From: an uncultured Oscillibacter sp.
Lineage (GTDB): Bacteria > Bacillota > Clostridia > Oscillospirales > Oscillospiraceae
Assembly: GCA_910588005.1 (NCBI GenBank)
Contig: CAJUQM010000039.1
Coordinates: forward strand, 1-24,025
Length of the DNA: 24,025 nucleotides
Direction: 5' to 3'
The notes below the pieces were generated by a model. That model was not told the origin of the DNA, ran no database searches, and saw nothing but the letters and a program-made list of their open reading frames with translations. Positions 1 to 6,245 of the stretch are shown piece after piece (position 1 is the stretch's first letter; the number at the start of each line of letters is the position of its first letter). The position numbers were made by a program, and so were the translations under genes.

Positions 1-209
1 TGTCCCTGGTGATGACGGTGTGCATCGGCCCCCTGATGGGGACCGTCCTGTCGGACGTCTTCTGGTTCTTCTCCTACCGGCTCACCGTGACGCCCATCCT
101 GGTGATCCTGCCCATCTTCCTGGCTCTGGGGGTGCTGGTGCCCCTTTGGACCTACCGGTCCGTGGCAAAGCACACGATTGTGGAGCGCCTGCGGGAGGCG
201 GAGACCTAA
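1..209 (+). CDS. ABC transporter permease, FtsX-like, C-terminal fragment
   Basis: The reading frame is open from the window edge (first full codon at base 3) to TAA at 207-209, so only the last 68 residues are present. They hold one clear hydrophobic span (roughly VTPILVILPIFLALGVLVPL), followed by the charged tail ending RLREAE. A final transmembrane helix with this kind of tail is typical of FtsX/MacB-type permeases, which partner an ATPase in peptide or lipoprotein-related export. The start and the extracellular domain lie outside the window, so the substrate cannot be inferred. A strong hairpin terminator begins 8 bases after the stop. The family call rests on the tail alone. Confidence 0.6.
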   Translation, partial: SLVMTVCIGPLMGTVLSDVFWFFSYRLTVTPILVILPIFLALGVLVPLWTYRSVAKHTIVERLREAET

Positions 210-216
210 TTGCAAG

Positions 217-253
217 AAAGAGGCACAGTCCCCCATGGGCTGTGCCTCTTTTT
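217..253. terminator. Bidirectional intrinsic terminator
   Basis: A perfect 12-bp stem (217-228 with 240-251) has an 11-base loop and a T run on the plus side, with an A-rich flank giving T residues on the minus side. It sits between the converging permease (+) and TPM-domain gene (-) and can serve both. Confidence 0.9.
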
Positions 254-269
254 GTCGCTCTCACGCATT

Positions 270-1487
270 TTACCGGCGTCCGCCTCCGCGGCCTCCGCCG
301 CCCCCGAAGGAACCGCCGCCGAAGCCTCTGCGGCCTCCGCCGCCCCCGAAGGAGCCGCCGCCAAAGCCTCCGCGGCCTCCACCGCCGCCGAAGGAGCCGC
401 CGCCAAAGCCTCCGCGGCCTCCGCCGCCCCCGAAGGAGCCGCCGCCAAAACCTCCGCGGCCTCCGCCGCCTCCGAAGGAGCCGCCGCCAAAACCTCCGCG
501 GCCTCCGCCGCCGCCGAAGGAGCCGCCGCCAAAACCTCCACGGCCGCCTCCGCCTCCGAAGCCGCCCCTGGGCGGCTGAGGGGGACGCCCGCCTCCGCGG
601 GGAGGCTGAGGAGGTCTCCCTCCGCCTCTGGGCGGCGGGGAAGGCGGCCTGGGAGGCGGAGGCGGCCTGCGCCGCCGGGGCCGTCCCCAGAACACGGGAT
701 AATAGGGCACTGTGGGAATGCCCATGCCGGGCAGCATGTACCGCCGGCGGTAGCGCCGGTAGCGCATGGCGTCCAGCACCATCCACAGCACAAAGAGCGC
801 CACCAGAAGCACCGCCACTCCGGTCACCATCGACATGGGAGAAGGCGGCACATAGCCTACGGTCTGGGTCTCGTAGTTCCCCGCCAAGGCGGTGTACTCC
901 TGCCGGGTGGCGGGGATGTAGTCCTCCTTCACCGTCACGCCGTACAGATCCTCCAGATAGTCCACCAGGGCATCAAAGGTTCCGCGCACCGCCCCGTCGT
1001 AATCCCCGGCGGCAAAGCTGTTCTCCATGCGGTCCAGCGCGATGCTGTACAGGCTGTCCTGCTCCCGGCCGCTAAAGCCGCTGCCCCAACTGATGTAGTA
1101 ATCCCCGTCCGGCGCGCCGTTGTACATATTCCGCAGGGCCAGCACCAGCAGCACGCCGTTGTTGGTCTCCCTTGCTCCCACGCCCAGGCGCTCAAACTCC
1201 TGCTGGGCATAGTCCCCGATCTCCGTGTCACCTGTGGTATCCACCACGGTCACGGCGATCTGGGCGCCGGTCTGGGCAAACAGCGAGGCGTTCATACTGT
1301 CGACATAGGCCATGGTCTTATTGGAGATAACGCCCTCTCCGTCCATCACGTAGCGGTAGGTCCCCACAATGGAGGTGGAGGCCTGGGCGGTGTCATCGGG
1401 CCTGCGGGCGTTTCCCAACAGAATGCCGGCCAGAATGGCCGCGACCATCACGGCGACGGCCACCGGGCGTTTTTGAAAAAGTTTCAT
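270..1487 (-). CDS. TPM-domain membrane protein with Gly-rich repeat tail
   Basis: This 405-residue protein has an N-terminal hydrophobic anchor or signal (about 8-25). A TPM-type domain of the YgcG family follows (about 45-190; note GVLLVLAL and the YYISWGSGF stretch). A second membrane span lies at about 219-240. Next come a basic patch (RRYRRRY), a proline-rich segment (275-298) and a glycine-rich tail. The tail contains six 14-residue units of the form GGFGGGSFGGGGGR (about 317-400), encoded by 42-bp repeats. TPM domains are extracytoplasmic in many bacteria, and some are linked to protein quality control or phosphatase activity; the role here is unknown. Many TPM proteins end in a short Gly/Ser-rich tail, but this one is unusually long and regular. 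The start follows the XRE gene by 4 bases, so the two are probably cotranscribed. Confidence 0.85.
   Translation of the reverse strand: MKLFQKRPVAVAVMVAAILAGILLGNARRPDDTAQASTSIVGTYRYVMDGEGVISNKTMAYVDSMNASLFAQTGAQIAVTVVDTTGDTEIGDYAQQEFERLGVGARETNNGVLLVLALRNMYNGAPDGDYYISWGSGFSGREQDSLYSIALDRMENSFAAGDYDGAVRGTFDALVDYLEDLYGVTVKEDYIPATRQEYTALAGNYETQTVGYVPPSPMSMVTGVAVLLVALFVLWMVLDAMRYRRYRRRYMLPGMGIPTVPYYPVFWGRPRRRRPPPPPRPPSPPPRGGGRPPQPPRGGGRPPQPPRGGFGGGGGRGGFGGGSFGGGGGRGGFGGGSFGGGGGRGGFGGGSFGGGGGRGGFGGGSFGGGGGRGGFGGGSFGGGGGRRGFGGGSFGGGGGRGGGRR
288..539 (-). repeat. Six tandem 42-bp coding repeats
   Basis: These are the in-frame repeats that encode the GGFGGGSFGGGGGR units of the TPM protein. Because the repeat is GC-rich and its length is a multiple of three, all six frames stay open here. 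That explains several long but false reading frames on both strands. Copy number may vary between strains by slippage. Confidence 0.95.
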
Positions 1488-1491
1488 AGGC

Positions 1492-1728
1492 TCAATCCTC
1501 TGCCTTGGTCATATTGAAATCCGGCACGTCCGTCCGGCCCACAAGGTAATCGATGGATACTTGATAAAAATCAGCAAGCGCAATCAGCGCCGCAAGCTTG
1601 GGTTCACTTTCATCTGTTTCATAGCATTGATATCCCCGAAGAGACAGACCAAGTAATTCCGCCATTTCTTTTTGGTATATTCTGCGGCCTTCTCGCAAAG
1701 TCTTTAAACGTTCAGCCAGTATTTGCAT
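1492..1728 (-). CDS. XRE-family transcriptional regulator
   Basis: This is a 78-residue protein that is almost entirely a Cro/C1-type helix-turn-helix domain. The pattern LAERLKTLREGRRIYQKEMAE / LLGLS / YQCYETDESEPKLAALIALADFYQVSIDYLVGRTD matches the XRE fold, with recognition helix around residues 24-37 and the usual SIDYLVGRTD closing motif. It is the first gene of a two-gene minus-strand unit with the TPM protein. The 68-base gap to the divergent gene at 1797 carries an AT-rich inverted repeat that could be its operator. It lacks any extra sensor domain. DNA-binding function is confident; the target genes are inferred. Confidence 0.9.
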   Translation of the reverse strand: MQILAERLKTLREGRRIYQKEMAELLGLSLRGYQCYETDESEPKLAALIALADFYQVSIDYLVGRTDVPDFNMTKAED

Positions 1729-1738
1729 CTGTCACCTC

Positions 1739-1768
1739 TTGACAATCAATAATATTGTATGTTAAAAT
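1739..1768 (+). promoter_or_regulatory. Promoter with embedded inverted repeat, candidate XRE operator
   Basis: TTGACA (1739-1744) is followed after 18 bases by TAAAAT (1763-1768), pointing at the gene starting at 1797. Between them lies CAATA-A-TATTG (1747-1757), an inverted repeat of 5-bp arms. A TACAAT on the opposite strand (1754-1759) could serve the XRE gene. One operator between divergent promoters is a common XRE arrangement; binding here is inferred. Confidence 0.6.
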
Positions 1769-1796
1769 GAAATAAAATTGCATCCAGAGGTTTTTC

Positions 1797-2045
1797 ATGA
1801 CTACCTTGACACAACTGCTGTATGATTACGCCCAGAATTACAGGCTCCACAGCTTTTTGGACCGCCAAGCCGAAGATATCGCCGTAGCGGACCAGCTCCA
1901 CACCCTGGCCGTCCTTAAAAAGGGACTCTCCGGCGAACAGCTTGAAATGCTGGAGCAATATCAGAAATTCTGCTGCAGGCGGCAGGCGCTGGAGATGGAG
2001 GCCATGTTCCAAACCGGCCTCGCCGTCGCCCGTGAGCTTCTCTAA
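1797..2045 (+). CDS. Small hypothetical protein, DUF6809-like
   Basis: This is an 82-residue soluble, helical protein preceded by AGAGG (1786-1790) six bases before ATG and by a good sigma-A-type promoter. I do not recognise it with certainty. The overall pattern, with a leading LLYDYAQ stretch, a central helix, and then LEQYQKFCCRRQALEMEAMFQTGL and a helical end, resembles the small DUF6809-type proteins of Clostridia. Those are also about 80-90 residues long, and their function is unknown. Two adjacent cysteines (CC) are present. It ends 3 bases before the converging telA gene with no room for a separate terminator. It is divergent from the XRE-TPM pair and may share their regulation. Confidence 0.7.
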   Translation: MTTLTQLLYDYAQNYRLHSFLDRQAEDIAVADQLHTLAVLKKGLSGEQLEMLEQYQKFCCRRQALEMEAMFQTGLAVARELL

Positions 2046-2048
2046 GCC

Positions 2049-3215
2049 TTACTTGCGCAGCTCCATCAGCTTTGCCCGCAGCTCTCCCTCAATGCGGCCC
2101 AGCTCCACCTCGGCGGCCCTCCGCTTCTCGGCGCCCTCCCGCTGGATGTTCAGCACCTCGTCCAATGTGGAGATCAGCTGCTCGTTGGTGTGCTGCAGCG
2201 TCTCGATATCCACCACACTGCGCTCCGCCTCCCGGGCGGTCTGGATCGTGCCCATTTTCAGCATGTCGGCGTTCTTTTTCAGAAGCTCGTTGGTCATCTC
2301 CGTCACGGCACTCTGGGCGGCGGTGGCCTGGCGGCCGTGCTCCATGCCCAAGGCCAGCACCATCTGGCTCTTCCACAGGGGGATGGTGTTTACAAGAGAA
2401 GACTGGATCTTCTCCACCATCAGCGTGTCGTTGTTCTGCAAAAGCCGGGTCTGGGGTCCCATCTGAATGGAGATCATGCGGGTCAGCTCCAGGTCGTGGA
2501 GCTTCTTCTCAAACCGCTCGCACATCTGCACCTTGTCGTTGTAGGCCTGGGCATCCTCCTGGGCGCCGGTCTGCTCCGCCTTGGCCCGCATGGCGGGCAG
2601 TTCGTTCTCCCGTACATCCGCTAATTTTTTCTTGCCCGCCAGGATGTACATGGTCAGCTCCTTGTAATATTTCAGGTTCAACTCATACATCTGGTCGAAC
2701 ATGGCCACGTCCTTCAAAAGGGTCACCTGGTGCTGCTCCAGCTCCCGGGCGATCTTGTCCACGTTGGCCTCCACCTTGGCGTGCTGGGCCTTCATGGTCT
2801 CCAGCTTATTTCCGACCTTTTTGAACTTGCCGAAGAGGCCTTTTTTCTCCTCCTCCTCGCCAAAGCCCTTCAGCTCCACCACCAGCTCGGAGAGGGACTT
2901 GCCGATCTCCCCCAGGTCCTTGGTGCGGACGGATTTCAGCGCGCTCTCGGAAAAGCCCGCCACGTTCTTCTGGGCGGCGGCGCCGTACTGGAGGATCATG
3001 TTGGAGTCCATCACGTCGATCTTCTTGGAGAAATCCTCCACGGCCTTTTTCTCCGCCTCAGAGAGCATGGAATCGTCGATCTCCACCGGCTTCACCTCCG
3101 GCTTCGCGGGTTCCGGAGCCGGAGCGGCGGGTTCCAGCGTCAGCTCCGGCACAGCCTCTGCGGCTGCGGGAGCATCCGGGGTCAATGTCAGCTCAAAGCC
3201 ATTTGTGTCACTCAT
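2049..3215 (-). CDS. telA: TelA family protein (toxic anion resistance)
   Basis: This 388-residue protein matches the TelA/KlaA family (PF05816), named for plasmid tellurite resistance. The Ala/Pro/Glu-rich N-terminus (about 1-45) is low complexity. The helical TelA domain fills the rest, including KGLFGKFKKVGNKLE, and the conserved run around MISIQMGPQTRLLQNNDTLMVEKIQSS. It is predicted cytoplasmic, with no membrane span. The ATG at 3215 has GGAGGAG a few bases upstream. It overlaps the preceding small membrane gene by 8 bases, and XpaC-like protein lies one gene further up, matching the xpaC-yaaN pairing in Bacillus. Actual tellurite resistance is not implied; in most genomes the family is linked to envelope stress and its mechanism is unresolved. 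Confidence 0.92.
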   Translation of the reverse strand: MSDTNGFELTLTPDAPAAAEAVPELTLEPAAPAPEPAKPEVKPVEIDDSMLSEAEKKAVEDFSKKIDVMDSNMILQYGAAAQKNVAGFSESALKSVRTKDLGEIGKSLSELVVELKGFGEEEEKKGLFGKFKKVGNKLETMKAQHAKVEANVDKIARELEQHQVTLLKDVAMFDQMYELNLKYYKELTMYILAGKKKLADVRENELPAMRAKAEQTGAQEDAQAYNDKVQMCERFEKKLHDLELTRMISIQMGPQTRLLQNNDTLMVEKIQSSLVNTIPLWKSQMVLALGMEHGRQATAAQSAVTEMTNELLKKNADMLKMGTIQTAREAERSVVDIETLQHTNEQLISTLDEVLNIQREGAEKRRAAEVELGRIEGELRAKLMELRK

Positions 3216-3456
3216 GCTTGTCTCCTCCGTCTATCATATTGTCATTTGCACTGTATATATTGTCTTTTTCTCTTCTGTGAAACACATACATCCCCCGGAG
3301 GGTCCAGATCACGGCGTTTGCCAGCAGCACCAGGGCCGCCATGACATCCAGCCCGTCCGGGCTTTCCAGGTGGAGGGGAATCCAGGCAAGGCCCAGCGCC
3401 CAGCAGCAGACCGCCGCCAGGGCAAATACCCACCAGGGTCCGTTCCGTTTCTTCAT
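3208..3456 (-). CDS. Small two-helix membrane protein in the xpaC-telA unit
   Basis: This 82-residue protein has two hydrophobic spans (about 8-28 and 38-58) and a charged C-terminus. The chosen ATG at 3456 has GAGGGGG 7-8 bases upstream. A GTG at 3471 is also in frame but would leave the ribosome site inside the coding region. The gene starts 11 bases after the xpaC stop and overlaps telA by 8 bases, so translational coupling is likely. No family is recognised. Its placement suggests a membrane partner of the XpaC/TelA pair, which is inference only. Confidence 0.8.
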   Translation of the reverse strand: MKKRNGPWWVFALAAVCCWALGLAWIPLHLESPDGLDVMAALVLLANAVIWTLRGMYVFHRREKDNIYSANDNMIDGGDKHE

Positions 3457-3467
3457 GGCGCACCCCC

Positions 3468-4175
3468 TCACAGCTCCAGCTTGATGTCCGTGCCGTCCTC
3501 CGGCGGCGCCGTCTCGGCCTTTAAGGACTGGCCCGTCAGGCCCTCCCGGGCCATCATGGTCTCCAGCACGCTGATGTCCGTGGAGATGTCCAGGGCGTCG
3601 GAGCCGTACAGGGCGTCCAGCTGCTTTTCAAAGGCCGCCACGATGTTGCGCATCATGCCCTCCACCTTATCCAGCGTCCCGTCGATATTCTCGCCGGAGA
3701 CGCCGGTGGCGCTCATGCGGTCGTAGGCGTTCAGCAGCTTCAAGGTGGTGGGCAGGTAGTAGTCCATAAACTTGTGGATCTGGGGCAGTTTTTCCGGCTG
3801 GTCCTTCACCGCCTCGAAGATCTTCTCCGACACCTGCTCCAGCCGTACGATGTCGGCGGAGACGCCGGGGTCGGCGATGTTGTCGTCCAGACGCTTCATC
3901 TCCGCGATGGCCAGCCGCCCGTCTCTCAGCATCTTATCCAGCTCGGCGCTGCCGGTCTGCTCCTGCTTCTTCTCCGCCCTGGGGGCGGCCTTTTTCTCCC
4001 CCACCACGCCGCCGCTTTTGCACAGGGCGTTGGCGACCAGATACACCGCCGCGGAGGCGGTGACCAGCAGCGCATAGTGGGCGGGCGCATACAGCGGAAA
4101 CAGCAGGGCATAGACAATCCACAGTACCGCCACCGCATAAAAGGGCGCCGTGGGCTTTCGAGCAGTTGTCTCCAT
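3468..4175 (-). CDS. xpaC: XpaC-like protein (5-bromo-4-chloroindolyl phosphate hydrolysis family)
   Basis: This 235-residue protein has two hydrophobic spans near the N-terminus (about 12-30 and 33-52). A charged Lys/Glu/Ala linker follows, then a helical cytoplasmic domain (about 75-235) typical of the XpaC family (PF10112). The start at 4175 is chosen because AAGGAGG (4183-4189) lies 7 bases upstream. The frame stays open to an ATG at 4298 that would add 41 residues lacking family character. However, the predicted transcript start is only about 27 bases before that ATG, so an extended form cannot be excluded. The family name comes from a colony-colour assay; true activity is unknown. It is the first gene of a three-gene unit with telA. 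Confidence 0.85.
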   Translation of the reverse strand: METTARKPTAPFYAVAVLWIVYALLFPLYAPAHYALLVTASAAVYLVANALCKSGGVVGEKKAAPRAEKKQEQTGSAELDKMLRDGRLAIAEMKRLDDNIADPGVSADIVRLEQVSEKIFEAVKDQPEKLPQIHKFMDYYLPTTLKLLNAYDRMSATGVSGENIDGTLDKVEGMMRNIVAAFEKQLDALYGSDALDISTDISVLETMMAREGLTGQSLKAETAPPEDGTDIKLEL

Positions 4176-4331
4176 TCGTGCTCCTCCTTCCAGCTCTCCA
4201 TTCGCAGTAATACGCAAAATACCCGACAGGCGTTCAAATATTCCAAAAACCGGAGCCGCGCTCCCCTTTTCGTGGATCCGCCCGCCGCCTCTTGCCATGT
4301 ATCCTGAAAACCACTGCAGAATAATAGAAAT

Positions 4332-4360
4332 ATTATACTCCGGAATCCCACTGTGGTCAA
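4332..4360 (-). promoter_or_regulatory. Promoter of the xpaC-telA unit
   Basis: On the minus strand TTGACC (4355-4360) and TATAAT (4332-4337) are separated by exactly 17 bases. The predicted leader to the xpaC ATG at 4175 is long, about 150 bases. It contains a short GC-rich hairpin (4252-4264) followed by a run of T, which could act as a weak attenuator. Confidence 0.8.
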
Positions 4361-4402
4361 GGCAGGGGATTCTTTTCAGTTGTTAAATCCCTGTAAACAA
4401 GG

Positions 4403-4427
4403 AACGGCGCTCCAGCGGAGCGCCGTT
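4403..4427. terminator. Hairpin terminator after the DUF6512 gene
   Basis: A perfect 11-bp stem (4403-4413 with 4417-4427) has a 3-base loop and lies directly after the stop of the minus-strand gene ending at 4430. It is T-rich, though interrupted, on the minus-strand exit side. Confidence 0.75.
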
Positions 4428-4429
4428 TT

Positions 4430-4972
4430 CTACCGGGCCAAAACCGTTCCATACTGCCCTGTCACGGGATCCTGCCACAGGGCAATCTGGGGCGGACGGA
4501 ACGTACACCAGACAAAGCAAAAGGCCAGCCCCCACAGGACCGCCAACCCCGCCACCTGCTGCCACAGCGCCCCCTGCCGTCCCCGGCGCAGCAGCCAGCC
4601 GTCCAGCAAAAACAGCCCTCCGTCCGCCAGAAAGAATATGGCGATATCCACCCAAGTGATATGAAAGCCCAGAATGCCGGTATACGTGTAGAACAGGACG
4701 GGAATCAGCGACAATCCCACCAGCGTGGACAGCGCCCGGACCCACAGAAGGTGCGGATAATTCCGCCCAAGAACACACACCTGAACCACAGAGAACAAAA
4801 ACACCGGCACAAAAAGCAGCTTCATGTGCTCCCATGTGGATTCGTTGACGGCAGAGAAGGCCGCAGCAGCGGGGCTTTTTCCGCTCCACTCATAGACGAA
4901 ATGAAGGACCGTGCCCAACGCCCCCGTGAACAGGAAGCCCGCCAGCTCCCAGAAAAACAGCCGCCTCCGCAT
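4430..4972 (-). CDS. DUF6512 family membrane protein
   Basis: This 180-residue protein has about five hydrophobic spans. The N-terminal region contains the signature-like run GTVLHFVYEWSGKSP followed by FSAVNESTWEHMKLLF, which I associate with the DUF6512 family of Clostridia. The start ATG at 4972 has GGAGG (4978-4982) five bases upstream; a TTG at 4990 is a weaker alternative. The leader has a 7-bp hairpin (4995-5001 with 5013-5019). It stands alone between two terminators, so it is probably monocistronic. Function is unknown. Confidence 0.8.
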   Translation of the reverse strand: MRRRLFFWELAGFLFTGALGTVLHFVYEWSGKSPAAAAFSAVNESTWEHMKLLFVPVFLFSVVQVCVLGRNYPHLLWVRALSTLVGLSLIPVLFYTYTGILGFHITWVDIAIFFLADGGLFLLDGWLLRRGRQGALWQQVAGLAVLWGLAFCFVWCTFRPPQIALWQDPVTGQYGTVLAR

Positions 4973-5087
4973 AACCGCCTCCAAATGCAAACATGGGACT
5001 GTAGAAAGTCCGCAGTCCCATTTTCCCCGTTTTTTCCAACTCTATTCTCCGCCGTTGACCGGCACGGAGCAGCACAGTCTTTCAAGG

Positions 5088-5123
5088 AAAAACACTTCCG
5101 GCAGGTATGCCGTCCCCTGCCGG
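5088..5123 (-). terminator. Terminator of azlCD
   Basis: An 8-bp stem (5098-5105 with 5116-5123) is followed on the minus strand by a TGTTTTT run, 12 bases after the azlD stop. Confidence 0.75.
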
Positions 5124-5135
5124 CCGGCGGCCCGA

Positions 5136-5471
5136 TTATACAAACACCGCCTGAACCAGCAGCATGTAAAGCGCCGTCCCCCCGGCAATGGACAGCAGCA
5201 CGTTTCCCCGCCAGAGATGCAGCAGGACCACGGCCAGGACCGCCAGCGCCTCCGGCGCGCCGTGGGGCGAGGCGAACCACGCCACATCCTTTAGGCAGTA
5301 GACCACCAACAGGCCCATCATGGCCGGCGGCAGCAGCCGGCCCAGGTCCGCCACCGCCAGGGGAGGTTCCCGGTTCTCCGGAAACAGCAAAAAGGGCAGC
5401 CAGCGGGTCAGCTGAGTCCCGGCGGCCACCGCCAGGATGATGCACAGGGTTTGCAGCGGCGTTAGATACAC
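5136..5471 (-). CDS. azlD: AzlD-type branched-chain amino acid exporter subunit
   Basis: This 111-residue protein has four hydrophobic spans and the usual AzlD length. It opens with LTPLQTLCIILAVAAGTQLTRWLPF, and the TRWLPFLLF motif is characteristic of AzlD. The GTG start at 5471 has GGAGG 8 bases upstream and overlaps the azlC stop by 10 bases, a typical coupled arrangement. A longer in-frame extension to 5615 lies within azlC and is rejected. AzlCD pairs export branched-chain amino acids or analogues such as azaleucine; the substrate here is inferred from family. Confidence 0.92.
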   Translation of the reverse strand: MYLTPLQTLCIILAVAAGTQLTRWLPFLLFPENREPPLAVADLGRLLPPAMMGLLVVYCLKDVAWFASPHGAPEALAVLAVVLLHLWRGNVLLSIAGGTALYMLLVQAVFV

Positions 5472-6166
5472 AGGCTTCTCCTCCCTCCCAGCAGCGCGAT
5501 TAAAACCAGAACCATGGCGGGGATCACCAGCCTCTCCGGTCCGAACAGCGCCAGACTTGCCGCGGCACAGAGAATGCCCGTAATCCCGGCAGGGCGGTTT
5601 TCCCGCCGCTTCCACTGTTCTAAAAACAGCACCACAAACAGCGCCGTCAAGGCAAAATCCATGCCCTTGGTATTAAAGGCAATTAGATTGCCCAGCAGTC
5701 CCCCGGCGGCAGTACCGCCCACCCAATAGGCGTAGTCCAGCAGGGAGACGGAGAGGTAAAACCGTTTCCGGTCCACGCCCCCAGGCGGCTCCAGGGTGGA
5801 GACCAGCGAAAAGGTCTCGTCGCACAGGGTATAGATTAAAACCGCCCGGGCCTTTCCCAGTCCCTTGTACTTATCCAATAGAGCCACACCGTAAAATATA
5901 TGCCGGGCATTGACCATAATAGAAAGAAAAAATGCCTGAATCGGGTCAAAGGCCGCAGTCAGCAGCGTGATAGCCACAAACTGCATACTGCCGCCAAAGG
6001 CCACGGCGCTCATCAACGTGGACCATAAGGGACCGTATCCCTTGGACTGCATCAACACGCCATAGGCCAGTCCCAGGCATAAAAATCCCGTCATTACGGG
6101 AACCGTGGCGGGAAACGCCGCCCGCAGGGCCGCGCCTTGCCGCCCAAATCTCTTGTACCGGTCCAT
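5462..6166 (-). CDS. azlC: AzlC-type branched-chain amino acid exporter subunit
   Basis: This 234-residue membrane protein shows AzlC family features. These include AAFPATVPVMTGFLCLGLAYGVL at the N-terminus, the SAVAFGGSMQFVAITLL segment, MVNARHIFYG, and the CDETFSL motif. The ATG at 6166 has AGGAGG five bases upstream. An in-frame upstream start at 6211 would run into the argS terminator and is rejected. It forms a two-gene overlapping unit with azlD. No strong promoter is seen in the 79 bases behind argS, so low-level read-through from argS is possible. Confidence 0.93.
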   Translation of the reverse strand: MDRYKRFGRQGAALRAAFPATVPVMTGFLCLGLAYGVLMQSKGYGPLWSTLMSAVAFGGSMQFVAITLLTAAFDPIQAFFLSIMVNARHIFYGVALLDKYKGLGKARAVLIYTLCDETFSLVSTLEPPGGVDRKRFYLSVSLLDYAYWVGGTAAGGLLGNLIAFNTKGMDFALTALFVVLFLEQWKRRENRPAGITGILCAAASLALFGPERLVIPAMVLVLIALLGGRRSLCI

Positions 6167-6210
6167 ATCATCCTCCTGTATCCGCCGGAGCTGCCCGGCA
6201 GATGGACCCA

Positions 6211-6243
6211 TCGAAAAATGCCCCGCCTCCGGCGGGGCATTTT
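6211..6243 (-). terminator. Terminator of argS
   Basis: A perfect 13-bp stem (6215-6227 with 6231-6243) has a 3-base loop and a TTTTT tract on the minus-strand exit side. It sits just after the argS stop at 6246. Confidence 0.92.
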
Positions 6244-6245
6244 CA

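Noticed and set aside
20..1517. Long plus-strand and out-of-frame minus-strand open frames (up to about 435 codons) across the TPM gene
   Set aside because: They are by-products of the GC-rich 42-bp repeats, which keep all frames open. They have Ala/Arg/Pro-biased composition, no ribosome sites, and the minus-strand TPM frame has recognisable domains.
3926..4360. Alternative minus-strand frame of 144 codons overlapping xpaC
   Set aside because: Out of frame with xpaC, Arg/Cys-rich, and lies across the promoter; a shadow frame.
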